DNA of 64,000 nt from Collinsella aerofaciens. GTDB taxonomy: Bacteria; Actinomycetota; Coriobacteriia; Coriobacteriales; Coriobacteriaceae. The stretch spans positions 33,731 through 97,730 of the forward strand of contig NZ_JAQLDU010000010.1 of NCBI RefSeq assembly GCF_028209625.1, given 5' to 3'. A program made the position numbers and the translations under genes. This document shows, piece by piece, positions 9,263-18,831 of this stretch. Positions within the stretch are counted from its first letter, which is position 1, and every line of letters begins with the position of its first letter. Below the pieces are notes generated by a model, which was not told where the DNA came from, made no database searches, and saw nothing but the letters and a program-made list of their open reading frames with translations.

Positions 9263-10303
9263 TTACAGCTCGACGAGCTGGCCGGTCTCGGCGGCCTCCT
9301 TGACGGCGTTGAGAAGTGTGAGCGTCTTGACGTTGTCGGCCGGCGTCACGACGGGCTCGACCTCGCGGCGGACAACCTTCACAAAGTGCTTGAGCTGCAT
9401 CTTGTGCGGAAGTGCCGGGTCGACGGCCGGGATCTCCATCTGCAGCGGCTTGTGCCAGTTGGAGGCGCCGTCGTAGGAGAACTGGTGCAGGCGGGGCAGC
9501 GACAGGGCACCCTTAGTGCCGCCGATAAAGTAAGCGTCGGCGTCGAAGGGGCGGTACTGCGGGTCCTCGCGAGCGGTTGCCTCCCAGTTCCAGGGGCTGG
9601 CGGTGGCGTCGGAGATGGTCATGCTCGCAAGCGCGCCATCGGCAAAGCGAACGTTGACCACGGCGGAATCCTCGGTTTCAAAACCGCGGGCGGCGCTGGA
9701 CTGCATGCCCTGGACGGCGACGGGCTCGCCCAGCAGGTAGCGGAGCAGGTCGACGTCGTGCACCAGGTTGACCAGGATCGGGCCGGCACCCTTCTTGCGG
9801 CGCCACTCGACATCGAAGTACTCGTCATTCTTATAGATCATGTAGTGGAAGCTCGACACGGTGAGCTTGCCCAGCTCGCCGGACTCGATGATCTCCTTGG
9901 CCTTGTTCACAAACGGGTTGTGGCGACGGTGCTGACCCACGAGCACGGGCACACCGGCGGTCTCGGCCTCGGCGGCGAAGGCCTGGGCATCCTCGAGATC
10001 GTTGGAGATCGGCTTTTCGACCAGCGGCACGATGTTGCGCTTGATGGCCTCGCGGGCAACGCCCAGGTGCAGGTCGTTGGGGGTGGCGATGATGACGGCC
10101 TCGGGCTTGACCTCGTCCATCATCTGGGCGGGATCGGTGAAGAACGGCACGCCGGCGGCCTCGGCCGTGGCGCGGGCGCCCTCAAAGGCGTCGGCGATGG
10201 CGACGAGCTCGGCCTCGGGCTCCTCGGTGACAAAGCGGATGTGGTTGCGGCCCATGGCGCCGGCGCCGATAACGGCAATGCGGACGGGGTTGAGCTCAGA
10301 CAT
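9263..10303 (-). CDS. Gfo/Idh/MocA-family NAD(P)-dependent oxidoreductase
   Basis: 346 residues. The N-terminal Rossmann fold shows RIAVIGAGAMGRNH (about residues 8-21), followed by the family's EKP motif (VEKPISND), where Lys is the catalytic residue. The C-terminal half is the alpha/beta dimerisation domain. It is the last gene of a minus-strand operon with an MFS permease (68 nt upstream) and an SDR. Members oxidise or reduce sugars, inositols or related polyols; the substrate here cannot be read from sequence. Confidence 0.85.
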   Translation of the reverse strand: MSELNPVRIAVIGAGAMGRNHIRFVTEEPEAELVAIADAFEGARATAEAAGVPFFTDPAQMMDEVKPEAVIIATPNDLHLGVAREAIKRNIVPLVEKPISNDLEDAQAFAAEAETAGVPVLVGQHRRHNPFVNKAKEIIESGELGKLTVSSFHYMIYKNDEYFDVEWRRKKGAGPILVNLVHDVDLLRYLLGEPVAVQGMQSSAARGFETEDSAVVNVRFADGALASMTISDATASPWNWEATAREDPQYRPFDADAYFIGGTKGALSLPRLHQFSYDGASNWHKPLQMEIPAVDPALPHKMQLKHFVKVVRREVEPVVTPADNVKTLTLLNAVKEAAETGQLVEL

Positions 10304-10371
10304 TTCGACTCCTTAATACTGGTGACCGGTGGAATGCGGCAAGAGGACGGCCCTTGCCGCGTCAAGCAAAA

Positions 10372-11628
10372 CTAGGCGGACTTCTTCTTGCTGTCGGAGA
10401 CCATCATGTAGACGGTGAGCACGACGGCGATGGCGGCAATCACAATGGCGCCATAGAAGGACTGCTGGTAGGCGGCGCTGCCGGCTTCGGCGTGATACAG
10501 CACGGCGGTGATGGGCTGGCTGATCCAGGTAGAGGCGGCGTAGCCCAAGAACATGATGCCGTAGTTGACACCGATGTTGCTGGTGCCAAAGGCGCCACCG
10601 GTGAGCGGCGGGTAGATGACAAGCAGAGCACCAAAGCTAAAGCCGAGCAGGGCGAGCGCCACAAAGAACATGCTCTGCGTAAAGCTCATCGACATGATGA
10701 CGAGCGCGACGATGGTCACGACAAGGCTGATGAGCAGCGACTTGTAGGCACCGATCTTGTCGATGATCTGGCCAAAGGAAAGGCGACCGACCAGGTTGGC
10801 GCAGGTGTTGACGGAGACGACCACGCCGCCGAGGGCGACGGCTGCGGCACTCGTGGGGTCGGCGAAGAGCTGGACGGCGGCGATGGAGGCAACCTTGCCC
10901 ACAAGCAGGGTGCCCGCGGTGGCGGCGAAGGCGAAGGTGGCGATGAGGACCCAGAAGCGCGGGGTTTTGACCATCTCGCCCGGGGTGAGGTCGCCGAAGG
11001 TACCGGCGTGCGCGCCGCCCTTGGGGGCCTCGAAGCCCTCGGGCAGCCAACCGGCCTCGGGGGCCTTCAGGAACAGGGCGGAGGCGGCGATCGTCACAAA
11101 GAAGATGACGCCGAGTGCCTTGAGGGCGCCAAAGATGCCCAGACTCGGGATGAGCAGCGAGGCGAGCACCGGGGACAGCACAGCGGGGCCGGCGGTCGAA
11201 GCGGCCAGGGTGATGCCGGAGGCGAGGCCCTTTTTGTCGATGAACCACTTTTGGCCGGTGGTGAGCGCGGGGTTGTAGCCCAGGCCGTTGCCGATGGCGG
11301 CGACGAGCGAGAACCACAGGTAGAACTGCCACGGCTCGGTGACGGTGCCGGACATGAACCAGCCCACGCCGTAGCACACGGCGGCAGCGATCACGACGTT
11401 GCGCGGGCCGATCTTATCGGAGATGCGGCCGGCGAAGATGCCCGTCACGGCCATGATGGTCTGGAAGACCGGGAAAGCCCAGGTAAGTGCGCTGGACCAC
11501 TCGGGGTAGACGGCGAGCAGGTTCTTGGACACGACGGAGTACAGCGCGATGGAGCTGATGAAGAACATGGTGACGCACGCGGCGGAAAGCACGACGGCGC
11601 GACCCTTGTTGGAGTTGGTGGAAGCCAT
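10372..11628 (-). CDS. OFA-type MFS permease
   Basis: 418 residues with about 12 hydrophobic segments and MFS loop motif GRISDKIGPRNV near residue 70, with a second copy (GQIIDKIGAYK) in the C-terminal half. The overall pattern matches the oxalate/formate/lactate antiporter (OFA) branch of MFS. It sits between an SDR (66 nt upstream) and a Gfo/Idh/MocA dehydrogenase, so it probably imports the compound those enzymes oxidise. The ATG at 11628 has an AAAGAG ribosome-binding site. Confidence 0.85.
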   Translation of the reverse strand: MASTNSNKGRAVVLSAACVTMFFISSIALYSVVSKNLLAVYPEWSSALTWAFPVFQTIMAVTGIFAGRISDKIGPRNVVIAAAVCYGVGWFMSGTVTEPWQFYLWFSLVAAIGNGLGYNPALTTGQKWFIDKKGLASGITLAASTAGPAVLSPVLASLLIPSLGIFGALKALGVIFFVTIAASALFLKAPEAGWLPEGFEAPKGGAHAGTFGDLTPGEMVKTPRFWVLIATFAFAATAGTLLVGKVASIAAVQLFADPTSAAAVALGGVVVSVNTCANLVGRLSFGQIIDKIGAYKSLLISLVVTIVALVIMSMSFTQSMFFVALALLGFSFGALLVIYPPLTGGAFGTSNIGVNYGIMFLGYAASTWISQPITAVLYHAEAGSAAYQQSFYGAIVIAAIAVVLTVYMMVSDSKKKSA

Positions 11629-11694
11629 GGGACTCTTTCTAATCGATACGGGGGAGGAGCGGGCGTGTCCGCGGTGCCTCCCTGTCAGGTTGGT

Positions 11695-12576
11695 TTACTG
11701 GTCAGTCGGCTTTGCGACGCCGGACTCGTCGGACCAAAGCTCGACACCCTTGTTCTTGAGGTAGTTGTCGGCAAAGGCGCGGCGGCCGCCGGGCTTGGCG
11801 GTGAGGTCGCCCATCATATTGGAGAAGCCGCCGTCGACCTTGATGGCGTCGCCGGTGGTAAAGTCTGAGCGCGTGGACGCCAGGAACATGACGGCGTTGG
11901 CGATATCGCTGACCTCGCCGATGCGACGCGTGGCGATGAGGCGGCTGCGGCTCTTCTCGACCTCGGGATCGGCGTAAAAGCTTGCCGACATGGGGGTCTT
12001 GACGAAGCAGGGCTCGACGCAGTTGGAGCGCACGCCGTAGGGACCCCACTCGGCAGCCAGCATCTTGGACATCATGTTGACGCCCGCCTTGGTGGAGCTG
12101 TACACGCCCGAGAACGTTTCGGGGGAGTGACTGGCGACGGTGGAGATGTGAACCAGGCGGCCCTGGCCGGCCTTGATCATCTCGCGACCAAAGCGCTGCG
12201 AGGTGATGAAGTAGCCGGTGAGGTTGACGTTGATGACCTCGTTCCAGTCGGAGAGCGGCAGGTCCTCCATGGCTGCGAAGCGCAGGATGCCGGCGGTGTT
12301 GACGAGAACGTCGACGCGGCCGAAGTTGGCGATGGTGGCGTCGACGGCGGCCTGAACCTCGGCCTCGTCGGTGGCGTTCATCTTGTAGCCCTCGGCGTGG
12401 ATGCCAAACTCGGCAGCGAGGTCGGCGGCAGCGGCCTTGACCTTCTCCTCGTCCAGGTCGAGCAGGACGACGTTAGCGCCATTGCGGGCGAACTCGCGGC
12501 AAATCTCGACGCCCATGCCGCCGAGCGCTCCAGTCACAGCGCAAACATCGCCCTCGAGCTTAAGCCAATTGCTCAT
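11695..12576 (-). CDS. SDR-family oxidoreductase
   Basis: 293 residues. Classical short-chain dehydrogenase: TGALGGMG nucleotide-binding motif (about residues 16-23), NTAG near 92, catalytic Ser in HISTVAS, and YSSTK carrying the Tyr-x-x-x-Lys pair. A ~40-residue tail past the usual 250 is present. First gene of the operon; AAGGGAAG precedes the ATG. It is divergent from a LysR regulator 234 bp away, the usual layout for a substrate-inducible catabolic operon. Confidence 0.9.
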   Translation of the reverse strand: MSNWLKLEGDVCAVTGALGGMGVEICREFARNGANVVLLDLDEEKVKAAAADLAAEFGIHAEGYKMNATDEAEVQAAVDATIANFGRVDVLVNTAGILRFAAMEDLPLSDWNEVINVNLTGYFITSQRFGREMIKAGQGRLVHISTVASHSPETFSGVYSSTKAGVNMMSKMLAAEWGPYGVRSNCVEPCFVKTPMSASFYADPEVEKSRSRLIATRRIGEVSDIANAVMFLASTRSDFTTGDAIKVDGGFSNMMGDLTAKPGGRRAFADNYLKNKGVELWSDESGVAKPTDQ

Positions 12577-12696
12577 AGGAACTTCCCTTCTTATGCCTCC
12601 CGGTGGGTCGCTCCCATTAACCGACCCACGTGGTTTTCGCTGGTTATCGTATGCTTTGCATTTGCGCAGGTGAATTGCATATTTGTTAGAATGGCG

Positions 12697-12711
12697 TAAA
12701 CCTCTGGTTTA
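12697..12711. promoter_or_regulatory. Candidate LysR operator in divergent promoter
   Basis: TAAACC-TCT-GGTTTA is a perfect 6+3+6 palindrome in the 233-bp region between the SDR operon and the LysR gene. LysR proteins commonly bind such interrupted dyads between divergent promoters. Only position and symmetry support this. Confidence 0.45.
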
Positions 12712-12809
12712 TAGCTCACAAGACGATTTGTCCGTAATTGAGTGTGTGACCTGCCAAAACAACCCCCTGCGGCCGCGCATGGGCATACGTCTGGAAACGG
12801 GAGATTGAC

Positions 12810-13688
12810 GTGTACGATCGACGACTTGAGGCCATATCGGCCGCCGCGGAGCTGGGAAGCTTCTCGCGTGCCGCGGCAAAGCTGCGCGTGTCGACGCCGG
12901 CACTCGTCAAGCAGGTTTCGGGCTTCGAGGCCGAGTTCGGCATCACGCTGTTCGAGCGGTCGCACTCGGGCGTTAAGGTGACGCCGGCTGGTGCGCTACT
13001 GGTGGACGACGCGCGCTCGATCATGCGCCAGTCCGAGGACGCACTGCGTCGTGCCCGGCGCGCGGCGGGCGATGGCGGTGCGGTGCGCTTGGGCGTGTCG
13101 ATGATGTGCCCGGGGCGCCAGACGCTGTCGATGTGGACGGACGTGCACGAGCTGGAGCCGTCGTTGCGCTTTGAGATTGTGCCGGTGAGCGATCTCTATG
13201 ACGAGCGCGAATCCGTTATGCGCAGCCTGGGGCGCGAGGTGGATGTGGTGCAGTCGAGTTTTTCGACCCCGCGCTGGGGCGACGCCTGCCAAAAGCTCCT
13301 CATCGTCAACGTGCCGTTTTATATCGACGTGCCGCGCACGAGCCGGCTCGCGCGCAAGACGCGCATCACGGTTGCCGACCTGGAGGGCATGCGCCTGCGC
13401 GTGCTCCGTCACGGCAACGACGCCATGGACAGCCTGCGCATCGATCTTTTGGCCGACGGCGGCGTGGACGTGATCGATGTGGATAGCTTTGACTTTGCGC
13501 TGTTCAACGATGCCGAGGAAAAGGGCGACGCGGTGCTCACCTGCGGAGCGTGGTCGGGCGTGCACCCGGCTTTTATGGGCGTGCCGTTCTTGTGCGGTCG
13601 TGAGGTGCCGGTCTACTTGCACTACCCGCTCGAACCCACCCTCCAAGTCCAAAAATTCGTCAACGCCATGGCCCAACTTCTCAAATAG
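12810..13688 (+). CDS. LysR-family transcriptional regulator
   Basis: 292 residues from a GTG start with GGGAG six bases upstream. The N-terminal winged helix-turn-helix is typical (AAAELGSFSRAAAKLRVS, then LFERSHSGVKVTPAG). The rest is a periplasmic-binding-like effector domain. It is divergent from the SDR-MFS-dehydrogenase operon and most likely controls it in response to the transported substrate. Confidence 0.9.
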   Translation: MYDRRLEAISAAAELGSFSRAAAKLRVSTPALVKQVSGFEAEFGITLFERSHSGVKVTPAGALLVDDARSIMRQSEDALRRARRAAGDGGAVRLGVSMMCPGRQTLSMWTDVHELEPSLRFEIVPVSDLYDERESVMRSLGREVDVVQSSFSTPRWGDACQKLLIVNVPFYIDVPRTSRLARKTRITVADLEGMRLRVLRHGNDAMDSLRIDLLADGGVDVIDVDSFDFALFNDAEEKGDAVLTCGAWSGVHPAFMGVPFLCGREVPVYLHYPLEPTLQVQKFVNAMAQLLK

Positions 13689-13808
13689 CTACCGTGTCGA
13701 TGATTCTTTAATCCCCGTCCTAGAAAAATCATCTGGTAGAGTTGACCTCACGTGAATTTCGGCACACTGCGCGCTATCTGCGCTTTTACCGTTTGGAGGA
13801 GTGAGCTT

Positions 13809-14900
13809 GTGAATACTATTGTCGCCAAGAAGGCCAGCCGGGCGGTGCGACTGCTCATGATGGTGCTCACGGCAGTTCTCATCTTCTTCTTCATCAACGT
13901 TATGCTGCTCGTCTCCGACATCCAGGGCACGGCACGAGTGGTCAACTACGCCGGTCTGGTGCGCGGCACCACGCAGCGAATCGTTAAGCTCGAGGACGCG
14001 GGCCAGCCACAAGATGACCTGCTCAAGGCTGTGGATTCATACATTAATGGTTTGCGCTACGGAAGCGACGACCTCAATCTCGTCCGCCTGGATGACGATG
14101 AGTATCAGGCAAAGATGACCGAACTCGCGAGCTATTTTGACAAGCTTCGCACCGAGGTTGCCCGTGTGCGCGAAGTCGGCTACGAGAACACCGACATCAT
14201 CGCCATGAGCGAGGAATTCTTTGGCATTTGTGACGATGCTACGAGGCTCGCGGAGGACTGCTCCCAGGAGAAGGCGACGGCGCTCAATCGTCTTGAGGGC
14301 CTGGTGATCATCGACATCGTTGGCTTGGTGGCGACCTTTGCGGTCGAACTTGCTCGCGCGGTGCGCACCGCCGCGCTCAATCGCGAGCTGCAGAACAAAG
14401 TCTATCTCGATGAAGCCACGGGACTGCCCAACAAGAACAAGTGCGAGGAAATCTTGGGGCAGGGACATCCCGTTTCCGCCGAAGCGCCCGTCGCGCTGTG
14501 CGTCTTCGATCTTAACAATCTGCATACGGTCAATAACCGCTTTGGCCACGAGAAGGGTGACGAATACATCCGTTCTTTTGCCCATCAGCTGGGGCGCGTG
14601 GCGTCCGAGACCTGCTTTGTGGGCCGCGACGGCGGCGATGAGTTTATCGCGGTGCTGTGGGATGCCGATCGAGCCGCCGTGGAGTCCTGTCTCGCTTGGA
14701 TTCGCGTGAATGTGAACGAGCATTCTGAGGCTCACCCTGACATGCCTATCAGCTATGCAGTGGGTTATGCGCTTTCTAGTGATTATGATGAACCGCCTAC
14801 GATGCGCGAGCTCTTTTCCCAGGCCGACAAAAACATGTACATCGACAAGAACCGCGTAAAGAAAGCCGAGGCAGCTGGGCCGCAACGCGAGGACCGCTGA
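13809..14900 (+). CDS. Membrane diguanylate cyclase with PilJ-like sensor region
   Basis: 363 residues. The GTG at 13809 is chosen over upstream starts because GGAGGAG lies 7 nt before it. A first membrane helix (about residues 13-34) is followed by an extracytoplasmic segment (NYAGLVRGTTQRIVKLED, like the N-terminal type-IV-pilus/PilJ sensor family), a second helix near 163-182 and a GGDEF domain with an intact GGDEF signature at 275-279. It should synthesise c-di-GMP. No RxxD inhibitory site is visible just before the signature. It stands alone between converging units. Confidence 0.88.
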   Translation: MNTIVAKKASRAVRLLMMVLTAVLIFFFINVMLLVSDIQGTARVVNYAGLVRGTTQRIVKLEDAGQPQDDLLKAVDSYINGLRYGSDDLNLVRLDDDEYQAKMTELASYFDKLRTEVARVREVGYENTDIIAMSEEFFGICDDATRLAEDCSQEKATALNRLEGLVIIDIVGLVATFAVELARAVRTAALNRELQNKVYLDEATGLPNKNKCEEILGQGHPVSAEAPVALCVFDLNNLHTVNNRFGHEKGDEYIRSFAHQLGRVASETCFVGRDGGDEFIAVLWDADRAAVESCLAWIRVNVNEHSEAHPDMPISYAVGYALSSDYDEPPTMRELFSQADKNMYIDKNRVKKAEAAGPQREDR

Positions 14901-14911
14901 GCCCACAAAAC

Positions 14912-14939
14912 GAGGCCCTGGCCAAACGGCCAGGGCCTC
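14912..14939 (+). terminator. Hairpin downstream of the GGDEF gene
   Basis: GAGGCCCTGGCC / GGCCAGGGCCTC, a 12-bp perfect stem with loop AAAC, 11 nt after the stop codon. The T run is weak (CACTAACTTT), so termination efficiency is uncertain. Confidence 0.6.
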
Positions 14940-14982
14940 ACTAACTTTCATTCCGCTCCAAACGACGGACTGATTGCGCGCA

Positions 14983-15090
14983 GGAGGGTGCCCCGGGGTC
15001 GGCGGGGTATTTCCTCCGCGCGCAGTTTCGCAGTGCAGCGAGAATGTTTGAGCACGGAGGAATTACCCCGCCGACCCCGGGGCACCCTCC
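14983..15090. repeat. 36-bp inverted repeat between convergent genes
   Basis: Arms 14983-15018 and 15055-15090 are complementary with one mismatch and separated by 36 nt. The stem begins GGAGGGTGCCCCGGGG. It lies between the convergent GGDEF and ABC-exporter genes and could terminate both, but no T runs flank it. No coding potential. Confidence 0.8.
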
Positions 15091-15104
15091 GTCAGTAACT
15101 GGTC

Positions 15105-17024
15105 CTACTCGAGCTCAAACGCACCCGTGTACAGCTGGTAGTAATACCCGCGCTTGGCGATCAGCTCGTCGTGGTTGCCGCGCTCGATGATGCGGCCGTG
15201 ATCCAGACAGATGATCGCGTCGGAGTTGCGCACGGTGGACAAGCGGTGCGCGATGACAAACGTCGTGCGGCCCTCCATGAGCTTGTCCATGCCCGCCTGC
15301 ACGATGGCCTCGGTGCGGGTGTCGATGGAACTCGTTGCTTCGTCCAGAATCATTGCCGGCGGATCGGCGACGGCGGCGCGCGCGATTGAAATCAGCTGGC
15401 GCTGGCCCTGCGACAGCTGGGCGCCGTTGCCGGTGAGCATGGTGTCATAGCCGTCGGGTAGGCGGGTGATAAAGTCGTCCGCGCCCGCGAGCTTTGCCGC
15501 CGCGATGCACTCCTCGTCGGTGGCGTCTAGGTTGCCGTAGCGGATGTTATCCATCACGGTGCCGGTGAACAGGTTCACGTCCTGCAGCACGACGCCCAGG
15601 CTTCGGCGCAGGTCGGCCTTGCGGATCTTGTTGACGTTGATGCCGTCGTAGCGGATCTTGCCGTCGGCGATGTCGTAGAAGCGGTTGATGAGGTTGGTGA
15701 TGGTCGTCTTGCCGGCACCGGTTGCGCCGACAAACGCGACCTTCTGGCCCGGCTTGGCAAACACAGACACGCCGTGCAGCACCTCGTGGTCGGGCGTGTA
15801 ACCAAAGTCCACGTTGTTCATAACCAGATCGCCGCGCAGCGGCACGTACTCGATCTCGCCGGTTGCGCGGTGCGGATGTTTCCATGCCCACATGCCGGTG
15901 TGGTGGTCAGCCTCCTCGAACTCCCAAGTCTCGGGGTTCACCTGTGCGTTGACGAGCGTCACGTAGCCTTCGTCGGCCTCGGGCTTCTCGTCGATGAGCT
16001 CAAAGATGCGGTCGGCGCCGGCGAGGCCCATGACCACGGCGTTGATCTGCTGCGAGATCTGGCCGATCTGTCCGCAGAACTGCTTGGTCATGTTGAGGAA
16101 CGGCACCACGACGGCGATGGACAGCGCCATGCCCGAGATACTCAGGTTGGGCACGCCCAGCGCCAGGAAAATGCCGCCCGCCAGTGCGACCAGCACGTAG
16201 AGCAGGTTGCCCAGGTTCATAAGGATGGGCATGAGGATGTTGGCGTACATGTTGGCCTTCTGGGAGACCTCGAAGAGCTTTTCGTTGCGCTCGTCAAAAT
16301 CGGCCTCGGCGGCAGACTCGTGGCAGAACGCCTTGACGACCTTCTGGCCGTTCATGACCTCCTCGATATGGCCCTCGACCACGCCAAGCTCGGTCTGCTG
16401 CGCAATGAAGAAGCGCGCGGAGTTGGATCCGAGCAGCTTGGTCATAAAGGTCATAAAGGCGACGCCGGCGATGATGACCAGGCACATCCACGCGCTGTAG
16501 TACAGCATGATAAAGAACACCGTGACGATGATGATGATCGTCATGAGCAGGTTGGGCAGCGACTGGCTGATCATCTGGCGCAGCGTGTCGATGTCGTTGG
16601 TGTAGTGGCTCATGATGTCGCCGCGCTGGTGCGTGTCGAAGTAGCGAATCGGCAGGTCCTGCATGCGGTTGAACATCATCTCGCGCAGCTTCTCGAGCGA
16701 GCCCTGCGTGACAATAGCCATGGCGCGGTTCCAGAAGAGCGAGGACAGGACGCCGACGCCGTAGATGCAGGCGAGGGTGGTCACGAGCTGTGCGATCTTG
16801 GGCTGTGCGGCTTCCCAATCGCCCGACTGCCACGATTCGCTAATAATTTGCAGGGCGCTCTGCAGGAAGGTCGCGCCGATGGAGTTGATGATGGCACAGA
16901 GCACCACGCCGGCGACGACGAGGGGCAAAAGCACAGGATAGAAGCCAAAGAGCGTCTTGATGAGGCGCGACATGGTGCCGCCCTTACGGTTGAGCGCGCG
17001 CTCGGCGGTCGTTGCCTTACTCAT
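15105..17024 (-). CDS. ABC exporter half-transporter, canonical ATPase site
   Basis: 639 residues. The start at 17024 has GAAGGAGG upstream and overlaps the preceding stop by 8 nt, implying translational coupling. An N-terminal six-helix type-I exporter domain (about 15-330) is followed by an insertion and an NBD with Walker A GATGAGKT, signature LSQGQ, and Walker B MILDEATSSID with catalytic Glu. It pairs with the adjacent half-transporter as a heterodimer of the LmrCD/BmrCD type. MarR control suggests drug or toxic-metabolite export. Confidence 0.9.
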   Translation of the reverse strand: MSKATTAERALNRKGGTMSRLIKTLFGFYPVLLPLVVAGVVLCAIINSIGATFLQSALQIISESWQSGDWEAAQPKIAQLVTTLACIYGVGVLSSLFWNRAMAIVTQGSLEKLREMMFNRMQDLPIRYFDTHQRGDIMSHYTNDIDTLRQMISQSLPNLLMTIIIIVTVFFIMLYYSAWMCLVIIAGVAFMTFMTKLLGSNSARFFIAQQTELGVVEGHIEEVMNGQKVVKAFCHESAAEADFDERNEKLFEVSQKANMYANILMPILMNLGNLLYVLVALAGGIFLALGVPNLSISGMALSIAVVVPFLNMTKQFCGQIGQISQQINAVVMGLAGADRIFELIDEKPEADEGYVTLVNAQVNPETWEFEEADHHTGMWAWKHPHRATGEIEYVPLRGDLVMNNVDFGYTPDHEVLHGVSVFAKPGQKVAFVGATGAGKTTITNLINRFYDIADGKIRYDGINVNKIRKADLRRSLGVVLQDVNLFTGTVMDNIRYGNLDATDEECIAAAKLAGADDFITRLPDGYDTMLTGNGAQLSQGQRQLISIARAAVADPPAMILDEATSSIDTRTEAIVQAGMDKLMEGRTTFVIAHRLSTVRNSDAIICLDHGRIIERGNHDELIAKRGYYYQLYTGAFELE

Positions 17025-18831
17025 GTGCCTCGCCTCCTTCCTGGGTCTGAGCTTGCGTTGCGGATGCCTCGGTGTCGGCCTCGACGGCCCCTTCGCCCTC
17101 GGCAGACATCTTGTTTTGCGAGGTAAAGGTCTCGCGGTAGATCTCGCTCGTCTTGAGTAGCTCGTCATGGTTGCCGATCTGCGCGATACGGCCGCCCTCC
17201 ATGACGATGATGCGGTCTGCGTCCTGTACGGAGCTGATGCGCTGGGCGATGATGAGCTTGGTCGTGTTGGGCAGATAGCTTGCCAGCCCTGCGCGGATCT
17301 TGGCGTCGGTCTTGGTGTCGACGGCGCTGGTGGAGTCGTCCAGGATCAAGATCTTGGGGCGACGCAGCAGGGCGCGTGCAATGCACAGGCGCTGCTTCTG
17401 ACCGCCGGAAACGTTGGAGCCGCCCTGTTCGATCCAGGTGTCGTAGCCCTTGGGGAAACCGTCGACAAACTCGTCGGCGCAGGCCAGATGCGCTGCCTCG
17501 CGGACTTCCTCGTCGGTGGCGTTCGGGTCGCCCCAACGCAGGTTCTCGGCGATGGTGCCGCTAAACAGCACGTTTTTCTGCAGCACCATGGCGACCTGGT
17601 GACGCAGCGCGTCCAGGTCGTAGTCGCGCACGTCCACGCCGCCCACGCGCACAGCGCCTTCGGTGGTGTCGTACAGGCGGGCGATGAGGTTAACGAGCGT
17701 GGACTTGGCCGAGCCGGTGCCGCCGATGATGCCGATGGTCTCGCCGCTCGTAATGTGCAGGTCGATATCGTCGAGCGCCTGGCGCTTCGCATGCTTGGAA
17801 TACTTAAAGCTCACGTGGTCAAAGTCGATGGAACCGTCGGCAACCTCGAGCACGGGCTCGGCGGGACCGGCGATCGTGGGCTCGGCGGCCAGCACCTCGG
17901 CAATGCGGTGTGCCGATTCGTCGGCCATGGTCACCATGACAAAGATCATCGACAGCTGCATCAGGCTCATGAGAATCTGGAAACCATAGGTAAAGGTCGA
18001 GGAGAGCTGGCCCACGTCGAACAGCGTGCCCTGGCTCGTGATGATGAGCTTGGAGCCCAGGTAGATGATGACGACAAACGCGCCGTTGACGCAGATGTTC
18101 ATCATGGGGTTGTTAAAGGCGAGCAGCTTCTCGGCGCGGGTGAAGTCCATCTGGACGTCGCGCGCGGCGGTCGCGAACTTCTCCTTCTCAAAGTCTTCGC
18201 GCACATAGCTCTTGACCACGCGCATGCCGGTGACGTTTTCCTCAACGGACTCGTTAAGGGCGTCGTACTTGTGGAACACGCGCGAGAAGATGGGGCGCAC
18301 CTTAAAGATGATAAAGAACAGTCCAAAGCCCAGCAGCGGAATGATGACCAGGTAGACCATGGCGACGCTGCCGCCCATGATAAACGCCATGGTAAAGGCG
18401 AAGATCAATACCAGCGGCGCGCGCACGGCAATACGGATGATCATCATAAAGGCCTGCTGCACGTTGTTGATATCGGTGGTCAGGCGCGTGACGAGTGAGG
18501 AGCTCGAGAACTCATCGATGTTGGCAAAGCTGAACGTCTGGATCTTGTAGAACAGGTCGTGACGCAGGTTCTTGGCGAACCCGCAGCTCGCATGGCTGCA
18601 GGTGACGCCGGCCGCGGCGCCAAAAGCAAGCGATGTCAGCGCGATGAGCACCAAAAGGCCCGCGGTAGGAAGCATCTCGGCTACGGCGGCGCCGTCTTTG
18701 ATGGCGTCGATCAGGTTGGCGGTGATAAATGGAATCAGCATCTCGCAGAGCACCTCGCCAAGCACGAGCAACGGCGTGGCAACGGTGACTTTCATATAGT
18801 CGCGGATGCTTCCCATGAGGGTTTTAATCAT
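17017..18831 (-). CDS. ABC exporter half-transporter, degenerate ATPase site
   Basis: 604 residues: six-helix exporter domain, then NBD with Walker A GGTGSAKST (Ala where Gly is usual), signature VSGGQ, and Walker B ILILDDSTSAVD, where Asp replaces the catalytic Glu. That substitution is the hallmark of the non-hydrolysing site in heterodimeric exporters, so this is the partner of the downstream gene. The start overlaps the MarR stop (ATGATTAA), so marR-abc-abc is one operon. A Glu/Ala-rich tail ends the protein. Confidence 0.9.
   Translation of the reverse strand: MIKTLMGSIRDYMKVTVATPLLVLGEVLCEMLIPFITANLIDAIKDGAAVAEMLPTAGLLVLIALTSLAFGAAAGVTCSHASCGFAKNLRHDLFYKIQTFSFANIDEFSSSSLVTRLTTDINNVQQAFMMIIRIAVRAPLVLIFAFTMAFIMGGSVAMVYLVIIPLLGFGLFFIIFKVRPIFSRVFHKYDALNESVEENVTGMRVVKSYVREDFEKEKFATAARDVQMDFTRAEKLLAFNNPMMNICVNGAFVVIIYLGSKLIITSQGTLFDVGQLSSTFTYGFQILMSLMQLSMIFVMVTMADESAHRIAEVLAAEPTIAGPAEPVLEVADGSIDFDHVSFKYSKHAKRQALDDIDLHITSGETIGIIGGTGSAKSTLVNLIARLYDTTEGAVRVGGVDVRDYDLDALRHQVAMVLQKNVLFSGTIAENLRWGDPNATDEEVREAAHLACADEFVDGFPKGYDTWIEQGGSNVSGGQKQRLCIARALLRRPKILILDDSTSAVDTKTDAKIRAGLASYLPNTTKLIIAQRISSVQDADRIIVMEGGRIAQIGNHDELLKTSEIYRETFTSQNKMSAEGEGAVEADTEASATQAQTQEGGEAHE

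Noticed and set aside
15774..17126. Long plus-strand ORFs opposite the ABC exporter genes (also 17167-18498)
   Set aside because: His/Val/Asp-rich antisense shadows created by GC-rich codon bias; the minus strand has intact ABC motifs.
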